Source: Fusobacterium perfoetens ATCC 29250
GTDB lineage: Bacteria > Fusobacteriota > Fusobacteriia > Fusobacteriales > Fusobacteriaceae
Assembly (NCBI RefSeq): GCF_000622245.1
Contig: NZ_KK211417.1
Location: forward strand, 32,798 to 96,797
DNA length: 64,000 bases
Direction of reading: 5' to 3'
Both the position numbers and the translations under genes were made by a program. Shown here piece after piece: positions 56,266 through 64,000 of this stretch. The notes under the pieces were generated by a model. It was given only the letters and a program-made list of their open reading frames with translations, was not told the DNA's origin and searched no databases. The number at the start of each line of letters is the position of its first letter. Position 1 is the stretch's first letter.

Positions 56266-56868
56266 TTATTTTTTACATACCTTAACCATTGATGGTCTTA
56301 TAACTTTTCCTTTTAATTTATATCCTTTTTGGAATTCAGCTATAATGAAATTATCTTCAAAAGCTTCATTTGCTTCTACCATTACAGCCATGTGTTCTTC
56401 TGGATTGAATTCTTTTCCCTCAGTTTCTATTGCTTCTAATCCTTCAGATTTTAAAACTTCTTTAAATTGATTTAATGTTAATTCAACACCTTTAACTAGT
56501 CCTTCAAAATCATTTGTTTGTCTTGAAGTTTCTTCTGCTCTAGTTAAATTATCTATACCATCTAATAACTTTGTTATTATTTTTTCAGAAGCAAATTTTC
56601 TAAGTTCATCCATTTCTCTTTCTTTTCTTTTTGTAAAGTTTTGGAAATCAGCTTGTTTTCTTAAATAAGATTGCTTCCAATCTTCAACTTCTGCTTTTAA
56701 TTTTCCAATTTCTTCTTGAATAGCTTCTATTTCATTTATTTCTTCTCTTACTTCTTCCTCTTTTTCTTCTGAACATTGACAATTTTCTTTATCACATTCA
56801 CTTTGACAATTTTCATTTTTCTCTTTTTCTAATTCATCTATAGAATCTTTTTTTAATTCTTCTGACAT
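56266..56868 (-). CDS. grpE: Nucleotide exchange factor GrpE
   Basis: Releases ADP from DnaK. It has 200 residues with a charged, disordered N-terminus containing four cysteines (CQSECDKENCQC), long coiled-coil helices (about 40-140) and the C-terminal beta domain (GYKLKGKVIRPSMVKV). The cysteine-rich start is unusual for GrpE. It lies between hrcA and dnaK. Confidence 0.96.
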   Translation of the reverse strand: MSEELKKDSIDELEKEKNENCQSECDKENCQCSEEKEEEVREEINEIEAIQEEIGKLKAEVEDWKQSYLRKQADFQNFTKRKEREMDELRKFASEKIITKLLDGIDNLTRAEETSRQTNDFEGLVKGVELTLNQFKEVLKSEGLEAIETEGKEFNPEEHMAVMVEANEAFEDNFIIAEFQKGYKLKGKVIRPSMVKVCKK

Positions 56869-56879
56869 TACTATCTCCT

Positions 56880-57902
56880 TTATTTTTTCTTATTTCCAAT
56901 TAGTTTTTCTTTATTTATATTTTTTTCAACTTCTTTACTAATATAATCTATAAGTCCCATAGTTTTGGAATAAGGCATTCTTTTTGGACCAATAACTCCT
57001 ATAACTCCTTTTGAATCACCTTTTTTATATACAGAATATACAAAACTAAAGTCTTCTAAACCTTTTATTGGTAAATCATCTCCTAAAATAACATTTACTT
57101 TTCCTTCTATATATTCATTAGAATTTACAATACTTTCAAAAATATTTCTAACTTCTTGTTTTTCATTAAAGATTTCAAGCACATCTAATATCTCATTTAC
57201 ATTTTTATTTTTAAATATACTAGGAGAATTACTTAAATATAATTTTCCTTCTATATCTTTGTAAATTTCTTTTTCAATATCATTATAAGCTTCAAAATTT
57301 TCTTTAATTAAATCTACTATTTCATGACTTTTTATCTTATGAGTTTTAATATTTCTATTAATTCTATCTGATAAAATAGCTAACTTTTCTTGTGAAATTC
57401 CTGTTTGTAACTTAATTTTTTTAGTAGATACATTTAAATCTTCAGTAACAATTATAGCTAAGATAAGGTAATCATCAATATGAATTAATTCAACCTTTTT
57501 TATATTTTCTTTCCTATGATCTGGTTCTATAACTACTGAAGCATAAGAAGTTAATTTTGACAATAAAGAAGATGTTTCTTTTAAAATATTATCTAGGGCA
57601 TTCATCTTTTGGTCATATTCATTATTTATTCTTCTTTTTTCTTCAAGTGATAATTTTTCTACTTCTAAAAGTTCATTTAAATAATATTTATAACCTAAAT
57701 CTGTTGGAATCCTTCCTGATGAAGAATGCGTCTTTTCAATAAATCCAGCATCCTCCAAATCAGACATAACATTTCTGATTGTTGCTGAAGATAATTCTAT
57801 ATTATATTTTTTTACAAGAGTTCTTGACCCAATTGTTTCACCATACATAAGATAATAGTCTATAATTGCATTAAGAACTAATTTTTCTCTTTCACTCAGC
57901 AT
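56880..57902 (-). CDS. hrcA: Heat-inducible transcription repressor HrcA
   Basis: Repressor of the class I heat-shock genes, 340 residues. The N-terminal winged helix (LNAIIDYYLMYGETIGSRTL, SSATIRNVMSDLEDAGFI) binds CIRCE and the rest is the HrcA core (GVIGPKRMPYSK near the end). The HrcA protein needs GroEL to fold in other bacteria. It is the first gene of its own operon, preceded by a perfect CIRCE at 57922. Confidence 0.97.
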   Translation of the reverse strand: MLSEREKLVLNAIIDYYLMYGETIGSRTLVKKYNIELSSATIRNVMSDLEDAGFIEKTHSSSGRIPTDLGYKYYLNELLEVEKLSLEEKRRINNEYDQKMNALDNILKETSSLLSKLTSYASVVIEPDHRKENIKKVELIHIDDYLILAIIVTEDLNVSTKKIKLQTGISQEKLAILSDRINRNIKTHKIKSHEIVDLIKENFEAYNDIEKEIYKDIEGKLYLSNSPSIFKNKNVNEILDVLEIFNEKQEVRNIFESIVNSNEYIEGKVNVILGDDLPIKGLEDFSFVYSVYKKGDSKGVIGVIGPKRMPYSKTMGLIDYISKEVEKNINKEKLIGNKKK

Positions 57903-57921
57903 CTAATCACCTTCCCAAATA

Positions 57922-57948
57922 TTAGCACTCATTATTTAAGAGTGCTAA
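57922..57948. promoter_or_regulatory. CIRCE operator
   Basis: TTAGCACTC-N9-GAGTGCTAA, a perfect match to the HrcA-binding consensus. It covers the bases just after the predicted transcription start of hrcA-grpE-dnaK. Confidence 0.97.
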
Positions 57949-57959
57949 CTAACAAATTC

Positions 57960-57988
57960 ATGATATCATTTTTAAATATTTTTGTCAA
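57960..57988 (-). promoter_or_regulatory. Promoter of hrcA-grpE-dnaK
   Basis: TTGACA (57988-57983) and TATCAT (57965-57960) on the minus strand, 17-base spacer. The start is near 57953, next to CIRCE, so bound HrcA would block RNA polymerase. Confidence 0.88.
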
Positions 57989-58047
57989 TAGTTTTTAGAA
58001 TATTTTTTATTTTGAAAAATTTTATCAATTAGATTAACATAATAAAA

Positions 58048-58075
58048 AAACTACTACATAATAATGTAATAGTTT
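58048..58075 (-). terminator. Terminator after the MATE-HAD operon
   Basis: Twelve-base arms AAACTACTACAT/ATGTAATAGTTT with one mismatch and a four-base loop, followed on the minus strand by seven T residues. Confidence 0.83.
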
Positions 58076-58087
58076 CTTTTAATAAAA

Positions 58088-58888
58088 TTATTTTTCATTA
58101 AAATATTCTTCTAAAAATTTTGCAACTCCATCTTCATCATTAGAATTTTTTGTTACATAAGCACAAATTTCTTTTAACTCATCAATAGAATCTTTCATAG
58201 CTACATTTACTCCTACTGTTTCTAACATTTCTTTGTCATTTTCAGCATCACCAAAGGCCATACATTGTTTTATATCTATATTTTTTAGTTCTAATATTCT
58301 TTTTAAAGCTTTTCCTTTATTAATATCTTTATTTAAAACTTCTAGATAAGTTGGTTGTGTAAATGTTATATAAGCTTTTTTTCCTATTAAATCTTCTAAT
58401 TCTTTTTTATATTTTTCTAATACTTCCGTTTTATCTATTATAACACCTTTAGTTATATTCTTTTTAGAAAAATTTTTTAAATCTATTTTTATTGGAGTTA
58501 ATCCTGAATTTTTTTTATAAATTTTTGCACTTTCACTTTCTAAATCATTAGCATGCCATTTTTCATTCATAAAAATATTTATATTTAATTTTTTTACTTC
58601 TATATATTCAAATAATTTTTTTGCTACATCTTCAGGCAACAATTTATTTTCTAATATTTCTCCTGAAATTGTATCTATTATTTTTCCTCCATTATAACAA
58701 ATAGCTGTCATTGGTATTCCAAGTCTTTCTATTATTTTGGTAGTTGAAGAATAAGGTCTTCCTGTAACAATTAAAATTTCTATTCCTTTTTTATAAAGCT
58801 TTCTTAATATATTAACACTTCTATCTGTAACTTCTTTTTTATCATTTAACAATGTTCCATCTAAATCTAAAGCAATAGCTTTTATCAT
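58088..58888 (-). CDS. Cof-type HAD family phosphatase
   Basis: A 266-residue haloacid dehalogenase hydrolase with a type IIB cap. Motif I is ALDLDGTLLND, motif II TGRPYSS, motif III a lysine in KGKALKRI, and motif IV FGDAENDKEML. Such enzymes dephosphorylate sugar phosphates, flavin or pyridoxal phosphates with low specificity. Its ATG overlaps the stop region of the MATE gene by one base, so the two are made together, yet no common function is clear. Confidence 0.9.
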   Translation of the reverse strand: MIKAIALDLDGTLLNDKKEVTDRSVNILRKLYKKGIEILIVTGRPYSSTTKIIERLGIPMTAICYNGGKIIDTISGEILENKLLPEDVAKKLFEYIEVKKLNINIFMNEKWHANDLESESAKIYKKNSGLTPIKIDLKNFSKKNITKGVIIDKTEVLEKYKKELEDLIGKKAYITFTQPTYLEVLNKDINKGKALKRILELKNIDIKQCMAFGDAENDKEMLETVGVNVAMKDSIDELKEICAYVTKNSNDEDGVAKFLEEYFNEK

Positions 58889-60264
58889 TATTCCCCCTCA
58901 CACATATTATTCTTACATCTTTCTCTCATTTTTATAAGATTTTTTATTTTAAATTTATAACAAATAAATAATGTTATAGCTTCTAAATTCCATTGTAGTA
59001 CTGTTATCCACCAGAAATAAGTTATTGGTTTTTTGTTCAAATATAAGAAATAATACATAAGAGGTAATCTTATTAACCAGTTACAAACAAAACTTACTTT
59101 AAAAGGAGTTTTAGAATCTCCCATTCCTTTAAAAGCACCTGAAAAAGTCATTCCTAATGAAGTTCCAATTTGTTGAAAACAACCTATCTGTAAACAAATG
59201 GCTCCTAATTTTATTACCTCTATCTCATCTTTTTTTATAAATAATTTTATTATATCTTTTGAAAAAAAGAAAAATATAATTCCAAAAGTTCCCATTATAA
59301 TACCTGATAAAATTGCTGTAGTATTTATATATTTTTTAGCTTTTACAAAATCTCCATCTCCAACACAATATCCTGTTAAAGCTGTACAAGCTAAAGAAAA
59401 TCCCCAACCAGGCATAAAACTTATACTTTCTATTGTTACTGAAATTTGATTAGCTGAAAAAGCCAAACTACCTAAAGACATTACTATAACAACTCCCATT
59501 AATTTTCCAATACTAAATGAACCTTCTTGTAAAGAAGCTGGTATAGAAAATCTAAGAATCTCTTTTATTATATTTTTATCTATTTTTGAAAAGAATTTTA
59601 ATTTTATAGGAAGTTTTTTCAATCTAAAAAATAAAAAAATAAAACATGATATCCCAGCTGTGGAAGTAGCTAAAGCCGCCCCTTTTACTCCTAATTCTGG
59701 TAAACCAAATTTTCCAAAAATTAATAAATAATCTAAAACTAAATTAACACAATTTACTATCATGGCTCCATAAAGTGGAGTTCTTGTATCTTTACATCCT
59801 CTAAACATTCCACTAAACAAATTTCCTAACATAGTAAAAAACATTCCAACAGAACAAATTCTTATGTAAGAACTTGCCATTCCTATTATTTCTTTTTCAG
59901 CTCCCAAAAAATTCAAAATATTTTTTGCAAAAATAAAATATGTAGAAGAAACTGTTAAAGCAATAACAAATCCTATATTAAATCCTTGATTAGCAAATTT
60001 TAAAGTTTTTTTCTCATCTTTAGCTCCAAGACCTCTAGCTATAATAGAAGTCATTGATACAGATAATCCCATTCCTATAAGCGTATTCATAACAGTATAC
60101 ATAATCTCTGATGAAAATCCTACAGCTGCTACTGAATATTTTCCCCCATAATGACCTACCATCATAGTATCAAATACCCAAACTAACATATAGAGTATCA
60201 TTTCTCCAACAGCTGGAAGAGCCAATTTTAAAATTTCTTTTACATATTTTAAGTAATCTTTCAC
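58888..60264 (-). CDS. MATE family efflux transporter (second)
   Basis: Inner-membrane MATE protein of 458 residues from the GTG at 60264, with twelve predicted helices. Conserved parts are LALPAVGEMILYMLVWVFDTM, GMGLSVSMTSIIARGLGA and GMTFSGAFKGMGDSKTP. This belongs to the NorM/DinF-like side rather than the MepA type at 15863. An ATG at 60297 has no binding site and would fall at the start of the transcript, whereas GAGGGG stands nine bases before the GTG. Followed by a HAD phosphatase. Confidence 0.88.
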   Translation of the reverse strand: MKDYLKYVKEILKLALPAVGEMILYMLVWVFDTMMVGHYGGKYSVAAVGFSSEIMYTVMNTLIGMGLSVSMTSIIARGLGAKDEKKTLKFANQGFNIGFVIALTVSSTYFIFAKNILNFLGAEKEIIGMASSYIRICSVGMFFTMLGNLFSGMFRGCKDTRTPLYGAMIVNCVNLVLDYLLIFGKFGLPELGVKGAALATSTAGISCFIFLFFRLKKLPIKLKFFSKIDKNIIKEILRFSIPASLQEGSFSIGKLMGVVIVMSLGSLAFSANQISVTIESISFMPGWGFSLACTALTGYCVGDGDFVKAKKYINTTAILSGIIMGTFGIIFFFFSKDIIKLFIKKDEIEVIKLGAICLQIGCFQQIGTSLGMTFSGAFKGMGDSKTPFKVSFVCNWLIRLPLMYYFLYLNKKPITYFWWITVLQWNLEAITLFICYKFKIKNLIKMRERCKNNMCEGE

Positions 60265-60300
60265 TTTTCTTTTCCCCTCTATAAAGTTTTTTATCATAAA

Positions 60301-60306
60301 ATTATA
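60301..60306 (-). promoter_or_regulatory. -10 box of the MATE-HAD operon
   Basis: TATAAT preceded by TG one base upstream (TGTTATAAT), an extended -10 promoter with a poor -35 box. Start near 60294. Confidence 0.6.
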
Positions 60307-60360
60307 ACATGAAAAAATAAATAAATCTATAAGTTATAAATTTATTTTCTGTAATTTTTA

Positions 60361-60369
60361 TGTTATAAT
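60361..60369 (+). promoter_or_regulatory. Extended -10 box of the methyltransferase gene
   Basis: The same TGTTATAAT sequence read on the plus strand, with no good -35 box. It stands 30 bases before the ATG at 60400, with AGGAGG at 60390-60395. Confidence 0.6.
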
Positions 60370-60399
60370 ATTTTGAAATTATATATTGTAGGAGGAAAA

Positions 60400-61149
60400 A
60401 TGTTATTACATGAAAATGAAGTTATTAATAATCTTCTAAATAAAAATTTAAAAATTATTCAAAGAAATGACTATTTTAATTTTTCTTTAGATTCTCTTTT
60501 AATCTCAAATTTTATTTCTCTTGGAAAAGGAGTTAATAAAATTGTTGATTTAGGTACAGGAAATGGAGCTATCCCTCTTTTTCTTTCTGAAAGAACTAAA
60601 GCAAAAATAAAAGGATTTGAACTTCAAGAAGTTTCAGCAAATCTTGCTAAAAGAAATATTCAATTAAATAATTTAGAAGAACAAATAGAAATTATTAATG
60701 ATGATATGAAAAATTGGAAAAAATATTTTAATCATGGTTCTCAAGATGCTGTTATAACAAATCCTCCATTTTTTAAATTTAATGGAAATCCTGATTTTTT
60801 AAATGACCTTGACCAACTTACTTTTGCTCGTCATGAAATAACTATAACTTTAGAAGAAATTATACAGATTGCTTCTTGTCTACTTAAGGATAAAGGATAT
60901 TTTGCTATGGTCCACAGACCAGATAGAATGTTAGAAATTTTAGATTTAATGAGAAAATACGGAATTTCTCCAAAAAAACTTAGATTCTGCCATACTAAAT
61001 TAGATAAACAAGCTAAAATTTTATTAATCGAAGGAATAAAATTTGGAAAAGATTCTATGAAAATATTACCTCCTTTAGTTGCACATGATGAAGATGGGAA
61101 ATATTCTCAAGAAGTTTTAAAAATGTTTGAACCTATTATTAACAAATAA
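60400..61149 (+). CDS. TrmN6-like tRNA1(Val) adenine-N6 methyltransferase
   Basis: A 249-residue class I SAM methyltransferase of the TrmN6/YfiC group, which makes m6A37 in tRNA-Val1. SAM binding is VDLGTGNGAIPLFLSE (about 54-69) and the catalytic NPPF motif is in ITNPPFFKFNG. The segment NDDMKNW before it fits motif III. The ATG at 60400 has AGGAGG upstream; an ATG at 60373 lies in the promoter region and is rejected. Transcribed alone and divergent from the MATE gene. Confidence 0.87.
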   Translation: MLLHENEVINNLLNKNLKIIQRNDYFNFSLDSLLISNFISLGKGVNKIVDLGTGNGAIPLFLSERTKAKIKGFELQEVSANLAKRNIQLNNLEEQIEIINDDMKNWKKYFNHGSQDAVITNPPFFKFNGNPDFLNDLDQLTFARHEITITLEEIIQIASCLLKDKGYFAMVHRPDRMLEILDLMRKYGISPKKLRFCHTKLDKQAKILLIEGIKFGKDSMKILPPLVAHDEDGKYSQEVLKMFEPIINK

Positions 61150-61179
61150 TAAATTTTTACTATTTTACAAAAAAATTAA

Positions 61180-61215
61180 AAACTGTTGTAACTTATTTTT
61201 AGGTTACAACAGTTT
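61180..61215. terminator. Bidirectional terminator between methyltransferase and PHP genes
   Basis: Thirteen-bp perfect stem AAACTGTTGTAAC/GTTACAACAGTTT with a ten-base loop, flanked by A and T runs, between convergent genes. Confidence 0.9.
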
Positions 61216-61220
61216 ATTTT

Positions 61221-62027
61221 TTATCTTATTTTTATAAAATTAGGTTTCATTTTTTCAAATGATGTTATATATTTTATATCTAATTTTTCTAATATTTCAT
61301 AGGCTGTTTTAAAATATTTCGTGATATATTCTTTTTGATGTGAGTCAGAACCTATCGTTAATATTTCCCCTCCTAGTTCAAAATATCTTTTTAAAATTGG
61401 AAAATCTGGATAAACTCTATTTTCCCCATACCTAAATCCTGAAGTATTAATCTCTATTCCTTTTCCACTATGAATAATTTCTTTTAATATTTCATCTATA
61501 ACTTCCATATGTTTCTCTATGTCCATTCCTCTAAATTTAGTTCCACCATATCTAGTTACAAAATCTATATGTCCATAAACACAATAATTTTTAAATTTTT
61601 TTACATTTTCTAAAACAGTTTTAAAATAAAAATCTTGCATTTCATCTCTAGTTTTTCCCTCTTGTAATATTCCAAAAGCTAAATCAATACTGTTTATTCC
61701 ATGTGTTGAAGCTATCACAAAATCAAAAGGATATTTAGATATTTTTTCATTATAATAATTCAAAGTATGAGGTTGTACTCCTGCTTCTACTCCCAATTTT
61801 ATTTTTATTTTATTTTTATATATCTCTTTTAATCTTAAAATTTCTTTTACATATTCATCTAAATTAATATCCCAAGCACTACTTAAATCTTTCATTCCAT
61901 ATTCTAAATGGTCTGTTATTGCTATTTCTTTTAATCCTAATTCTATAGATTTTTCTATAATTTTTATTAAATCCTCATTAGAATCTCCTGAAAATCTACT
62001 ATGAATATGATAATCACTATAAAACAT
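61221..62027 (-). CDS. PHP-domain phosphatase, HisJ-like histidinol-phosphatase family
   Basis: A 268-residue metal-dependent PHP phosphoesterase. Metal ligands appear in YHIHSRFSGD, AITDHLEYG, GVEAGVQP, STHGIN, GHIDFVTR and GSDSHQKEY. The size fits HisJ/HisK histidinol-phosphatases, but no other his gene is present, so a different phosphate ester cannot be ruled out. It follows the DUF1846 gene on the minus strand with a gap of 30 bases. Confidence 0.85.
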   Translation of the reverse strand: MFYSDYHIHSRFSGDSNEDLIKIIEKSIELGLKEIAITDHLEYGMKDLSSAWDINLDEYVKEILRLKEIYKNKIKIKLGVEAGVQPHTLNYYNEKISKYPFDFVIASTHGINSIDLAFGILQEGKTRDEMQDFYFKTVLENVKKFKNYCVYGHIDFVTRYGGTKFRGMDIEKHMEVIDEILKEIIHSGKGIEINTSGFRYGENRVYPDFPILKRYFELGGEILTIGSDSHQKEYITKYFKTAYEILEKLDIKYITSFEKMKPNFIKIR

Positions 62028-62057
62028 TTTTTCTCCTAATTTTACTTTTATATTTTT

Positions 62058-63566
62058 TTATAATTCATTATAATATAAATTTTCTGTTGGGAAAATCATA
62101 TCACAAGTAACATCAATACCTAATTTTCTTAAAAGTTGTTCATCTACTTTTCCTAAGATTATTGTAGAATGAGCCTGAGAACCTTTTAAGTTATTTAATT
62201 GATCTATTGCTTTTTTAGCTCTTTCGTCTGTTACAGCACAAATACTTAAAGCTATTAATACTTCTTCACAGTTAAGAGTTGGTTTTTTACTTCCAAAATT
62301 CTTAATTTTTAAATTCATTATAGGTTCTAAAGTTTCTTGAGCTAATAAATGAACCTCATCATCTAATCCAGCTAAATGTTTTATAGAATTTAATAGAGCT
62401 GAAGCTGCTGCACACATAGTTGTAGAACCTTTTCCTGTAATTATTGTACCATCATCTAATTGGATAGCCACAGCTGAAGAACTAGCTTCTTTATCCACTT
62501 TTTTAATTTTTTCAAGACGTTTTCTTGCTGCTACTAAAACTTCTCTATCTTCTTCTTTTAATTGTAATCCTTCCATTATCATTCTAGCTCTTTGGAAAGT
62601 TTCTTGGTCAATATATCCTTTTTTATATTCACAACCAGCATTTAAATATCTTCTTATAATTTCTTGTTCAGAAGCTTTTCTTACTACTTCATCATCTATT
62701 ATTCCATAACCCACTCTATTAACTCCCATATCTGTTGGAGATTTATACTCAGATGGATTTCCTGTTATTCTTTCAATTATTCTTTTTAGAACAGGAAAAG
62801 CTTCAATATCTCTATTATAGTTTACAGCTGTAAGACCATAATTTTCTAAATGGAATGGGTCTATCATATTCACATCTTTTAAATCAACAGTTGCTGCTTC
62901 ATAAGCTATATTTAAAGGATGTTTTAAAGGTACATTCCAAACAGGGAAAGTTTCAAATTTGGAATATCCTGCTTTTATTCCTTTTTTTCCTTCATGATAT
63001 AATTGATTTAAACAAGTTGCTAATTTTCCGCTTCCTGGACCAGGAGCTGTAACAACTACTATTGGCTTAGTTGTTTCAATATAAGGATTTTTTCCATAAC
63101 CTTCTTCACTAACTATTGTATCCACATCTGTAGGATAACCTTTTGTAGTTCTATGCTTGTAAACTTTTATTCCTCTGTGCTCTAATTTATTTATAAAGAC
63201 TTTTGTAGCTGGTTGGTCTTCAAATCTTGTAATGACAACACTATTAACCTTTAATTCATAATCTCTAAGGTCATCTATTAACTTTAATACATCCATATCA
63301 TATGTAATACCAAAGTCTCCTCTTATTTTATTTCTTTCAATATCACCAGCATAAACACATATAATAACTTCTACTTTTTCCTTTAATTTATGTAACAATT
63401 TAATTTTAGCATTTTCATCAAACCCAGGTAAAACTCTTTTTGCATGTAAATCAAAGAAAAGTTTTCCTCCAAATTCTAAATATAACTTATCATAATTATT
63501 AACTCTTTCTAATATAAATTTAGATTGTTCCTCAAGGTATTTATTATGATCAAATCCTATTTTCAT
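62058..63566 (-). CDS. DUF1846 family protein
   Basis: A 502-residue cytosolic protein of the DUF1846 (PF08903) family, found in Firmicutes and Fusobacteria, with no settled function. It begins [13 protein letters not shown] and contains [22 protein letters not shown], which includes a P-loop-like GPGSGK, and later [16 protein letters not shown]. The length matches the family. It is transcribed from the promoter at 63604 and followed by the PHP phosphatase. Nucleotide binding is suggested by the glycine-rich loop but is not proved. Confidence 0.93.
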   Translation of the reverse strand: MKIGFDHNKYLEEQSKFILERVNNYDKLYLEFGGKLFFDLHAKRVLPGFDENAKIKLLHKLKEKVEVIICVYAGDIERNKIRGDFGITYDMDVLKLIDDLRDYELKVNSVVITRFEDQPATKVFINKLEHRGIKVYKHRTTKGYPTDVDTIVSEEGYGKNPYIETTKPIVVVTAPGPGSGKLATCLNQLYHEGKKGIKAGYSKFETFPVWNVPLKHPLNIAYEAATVDLKDVNMIDPFHLENYGLTAVNYNRDIEAFPVLKRIIERITGNPSEYKSPTDMGVNRVGYGIIDDEVVRKASEQEIIRRYLNAGCEYKKGYIDQETFQRARMIMEGLQLKEEDREVLVAARKRLEKIKKVDKEASSSAVAIQLDDGTIITGKGSTTMCAAASALLNSIKHLAGLDDEVHLLAQETLEPIMNLKIKNFGSKKPTLNCEEVLIALSICAVTDERAKKAIDQLNNLKGSQAHSTIILGKVDEQLLRKLGIDVTCDMIFPTENLYYNEL

Positions 63567-63603
63567 AAATGCCTCCTAATTAATAAATTTTTAACAACTA
63601 TCT

Positions 63604-63632
63604 ATTCTACCATATTTTCAAAAAAATTCCAA
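63604..63632 (-). promoter_or_regulatory. Promoter of the DUF1846 gene
   Basis: TTGGAA (63632-63627) and TAGAAT (63609-63604) on the minus strand with a 17-base spacer; TAGGAGG follows before the ATG at 63566. Confidence 0.68.
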
Positions 63633-63708
63633 AATATATTTTTATTTTATTAAAATTTTATTTTTGTTTTTCTATAAAAAATAAAATATCTTTATATTTA
63701 ATCAAAAA

Positions 63709-64000
63709 TTATTTATTTAAAGCATTTTTCTTTTTCATTCTATTTCCATATTTTCTTTTTTTTGTTTTTTCTTCGATTTTATTGGATTTTGAAATAGAAG
63801 TTTCTTTTTTAATATTTAATCCCTTTTTTATTTTTGTTTTTTCCTTCATTACAGAAAAACCAAAAGTCCCTAAAGCCTTTTTAGACATTGGAAAATATTC
63901 CCCATGACAATAATTTATAAGCTCAGCATTTTCAAAATGAATCTTTCCATTCTCATCTAATAAATTTTCATTCACATGTGAACCAACTACTTCTGCTAAA
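63709..64000 (-). CDS. Flavin reductase-like protein, 3' part, with basic tail
   Basis: The frame is open to the window edge, so the N-terminus is missing and the GTG at 63975 is not the true start. The visible part LAEVVGSHVNENLLDENG, then INYCHGEYFPMSKKALGTFG, matches the C-terminal end of the flavin reductase-like (FMN-binding split barrel, flavoredoxin) family. About 45 further residues are very rich in lysine (KEKTKIKKG, EEKTKKRKYGNRMKKK), an extension that ordinary members lack as far as I know. The tail could bind nucleic acid or membrane, but this is a guess. Confidence 0.68.
   Translation of the reverse strand, partial: LAEVVGSHVNENLLDENGKIHFENAELINYCHGEYFPMSKKALGTFGFSVMKEKTKIKKGLNIKKETSISKSNKIEEKTKKRKYGNRMKKKNALNK

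Noticed and set aside
60265-60297. ATG at 60297 as the start of the second MATE protein
   Set aside because: No binding site precedes it and it coincides with the predicted transcription start; the GTG at 60264 has GAGGGG nine bases upstream.

Overview
The window is a 64 kb stretch of very AT-rich (roughly one quarter GC), gene-dense chromosome that looks like a member of the Fusobacteriaceae, most likely Fusobacterium or a close relative. The reasons are the mix of diderm features (lipoproteins, a bacterial alpha-2-macroglobulin paired with PBP1C, an SLH-type envelope protein) with Firmicute-like housekeeping genes (PolC-type replicase, RqcH, HrcA/CIRCE, LytTR regulation) and an anaerobic gene set (class I hybrid cluster protein, ferredoxins, CoA-transferase). 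This assignment comes from reading alone and no database was searched. There is no rRNA, tRNA, CRISPR array, insertion sequence or prophage, and base use is even throughout.

Layout. 1-1.1 kb: rplM-rpsI on the minus strand behind a strong promoter. 1.1-4.4 kb: M18 aminopeptidase, glucose-6-phosphate isomerase and a small SLH/coiled-coil protein. 4.5-8.5 kb: a LytS/LytR (BtsS/BtsR-like) two-component pair divergent from a CstA/BtsT-type transporter, with three boxes at exact 21-bp spacing between them. 8.6-15.7 kb: alpha-2-macroglobulin lipoprotein and pbpC. 15.7-17.2 kb: a MATE efflux gene behind a riboswitch-like attenuator. 17.5-19.7 kb: crotonase-fold enzyme plus two CoA-transferase subunits. 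19.8-23.2 kb: GNAT, a second RsgA-like GTPase, pgeF, ridA and a tiny lipoprotein. 23.3-26.6 kb: hcp, a CRP/FNR-type regulator and a ferredoxin protein joined by a shared palindromic operator. 26.6-29.5 kb: accD-accA-pfkA. 29.8-31.0 kb: two lipoproteins (LPP20-like and MORN-like). 31.1-40.1 kb: a nine-gene minus-strand operon, hpt-rsmA-(DUF4911)-khpA-rimM-trmD-SPOUT methyltransferase-polC-EamA transporter. 40.2-44.8 kb: a plus-strand operon, PASTA protein-rsgA-rpe-MarR/FeoA fusion-rqcH. 44.8-46.7 kb: udp-cdd-deoD nucleoside salvage. 46.8-52.2 kb: yajC, then amidase-GerMN-yqeK-rnr-smpB. 52.3-57.9 kb: hrcA-grpE-dnaK, terminator, aldose epimerase-like gene, dnaJ, controlled by CIRCE. 58.1-64 kb: MATE-HAD pair, TrmN6-like methyltransferase, PHP phosphatase, DUF1846 protein and the 3' part of a flavin reductase-like gene cut by the window edge.

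How the parts work together. Most of the window is core metabolism and translation. The regulatory DNA is the more interesting part: (i) a probable pyruvate-sensing LytS/LytR-transporter unit with its operator; (ii) an Hcp regulator whose operator lies 34.5 bp from the -10 box of both hcp and the ferredoxin gene, the geometry of a class II activator, while overlapping the regulator's own -35 region; (iii) a terminator/antiterminator leader before a MepA-like MATE gene that fits a guanidine-IV type riboswitch by context; (iv) an rsgA gene with no in-frame ATG, GTG or TTG at its expected start, where ATC follows a good ribosome binding site. No wholly new multi-gene system stands out. The best leads are these regulatory units and several altered proteins: an alpha-2-macroglobulin without its thioester cysteine, a crotonase lacking both hydratase glutamates, a MarR-FeoA fusion and a PASTA protein without a kinase.
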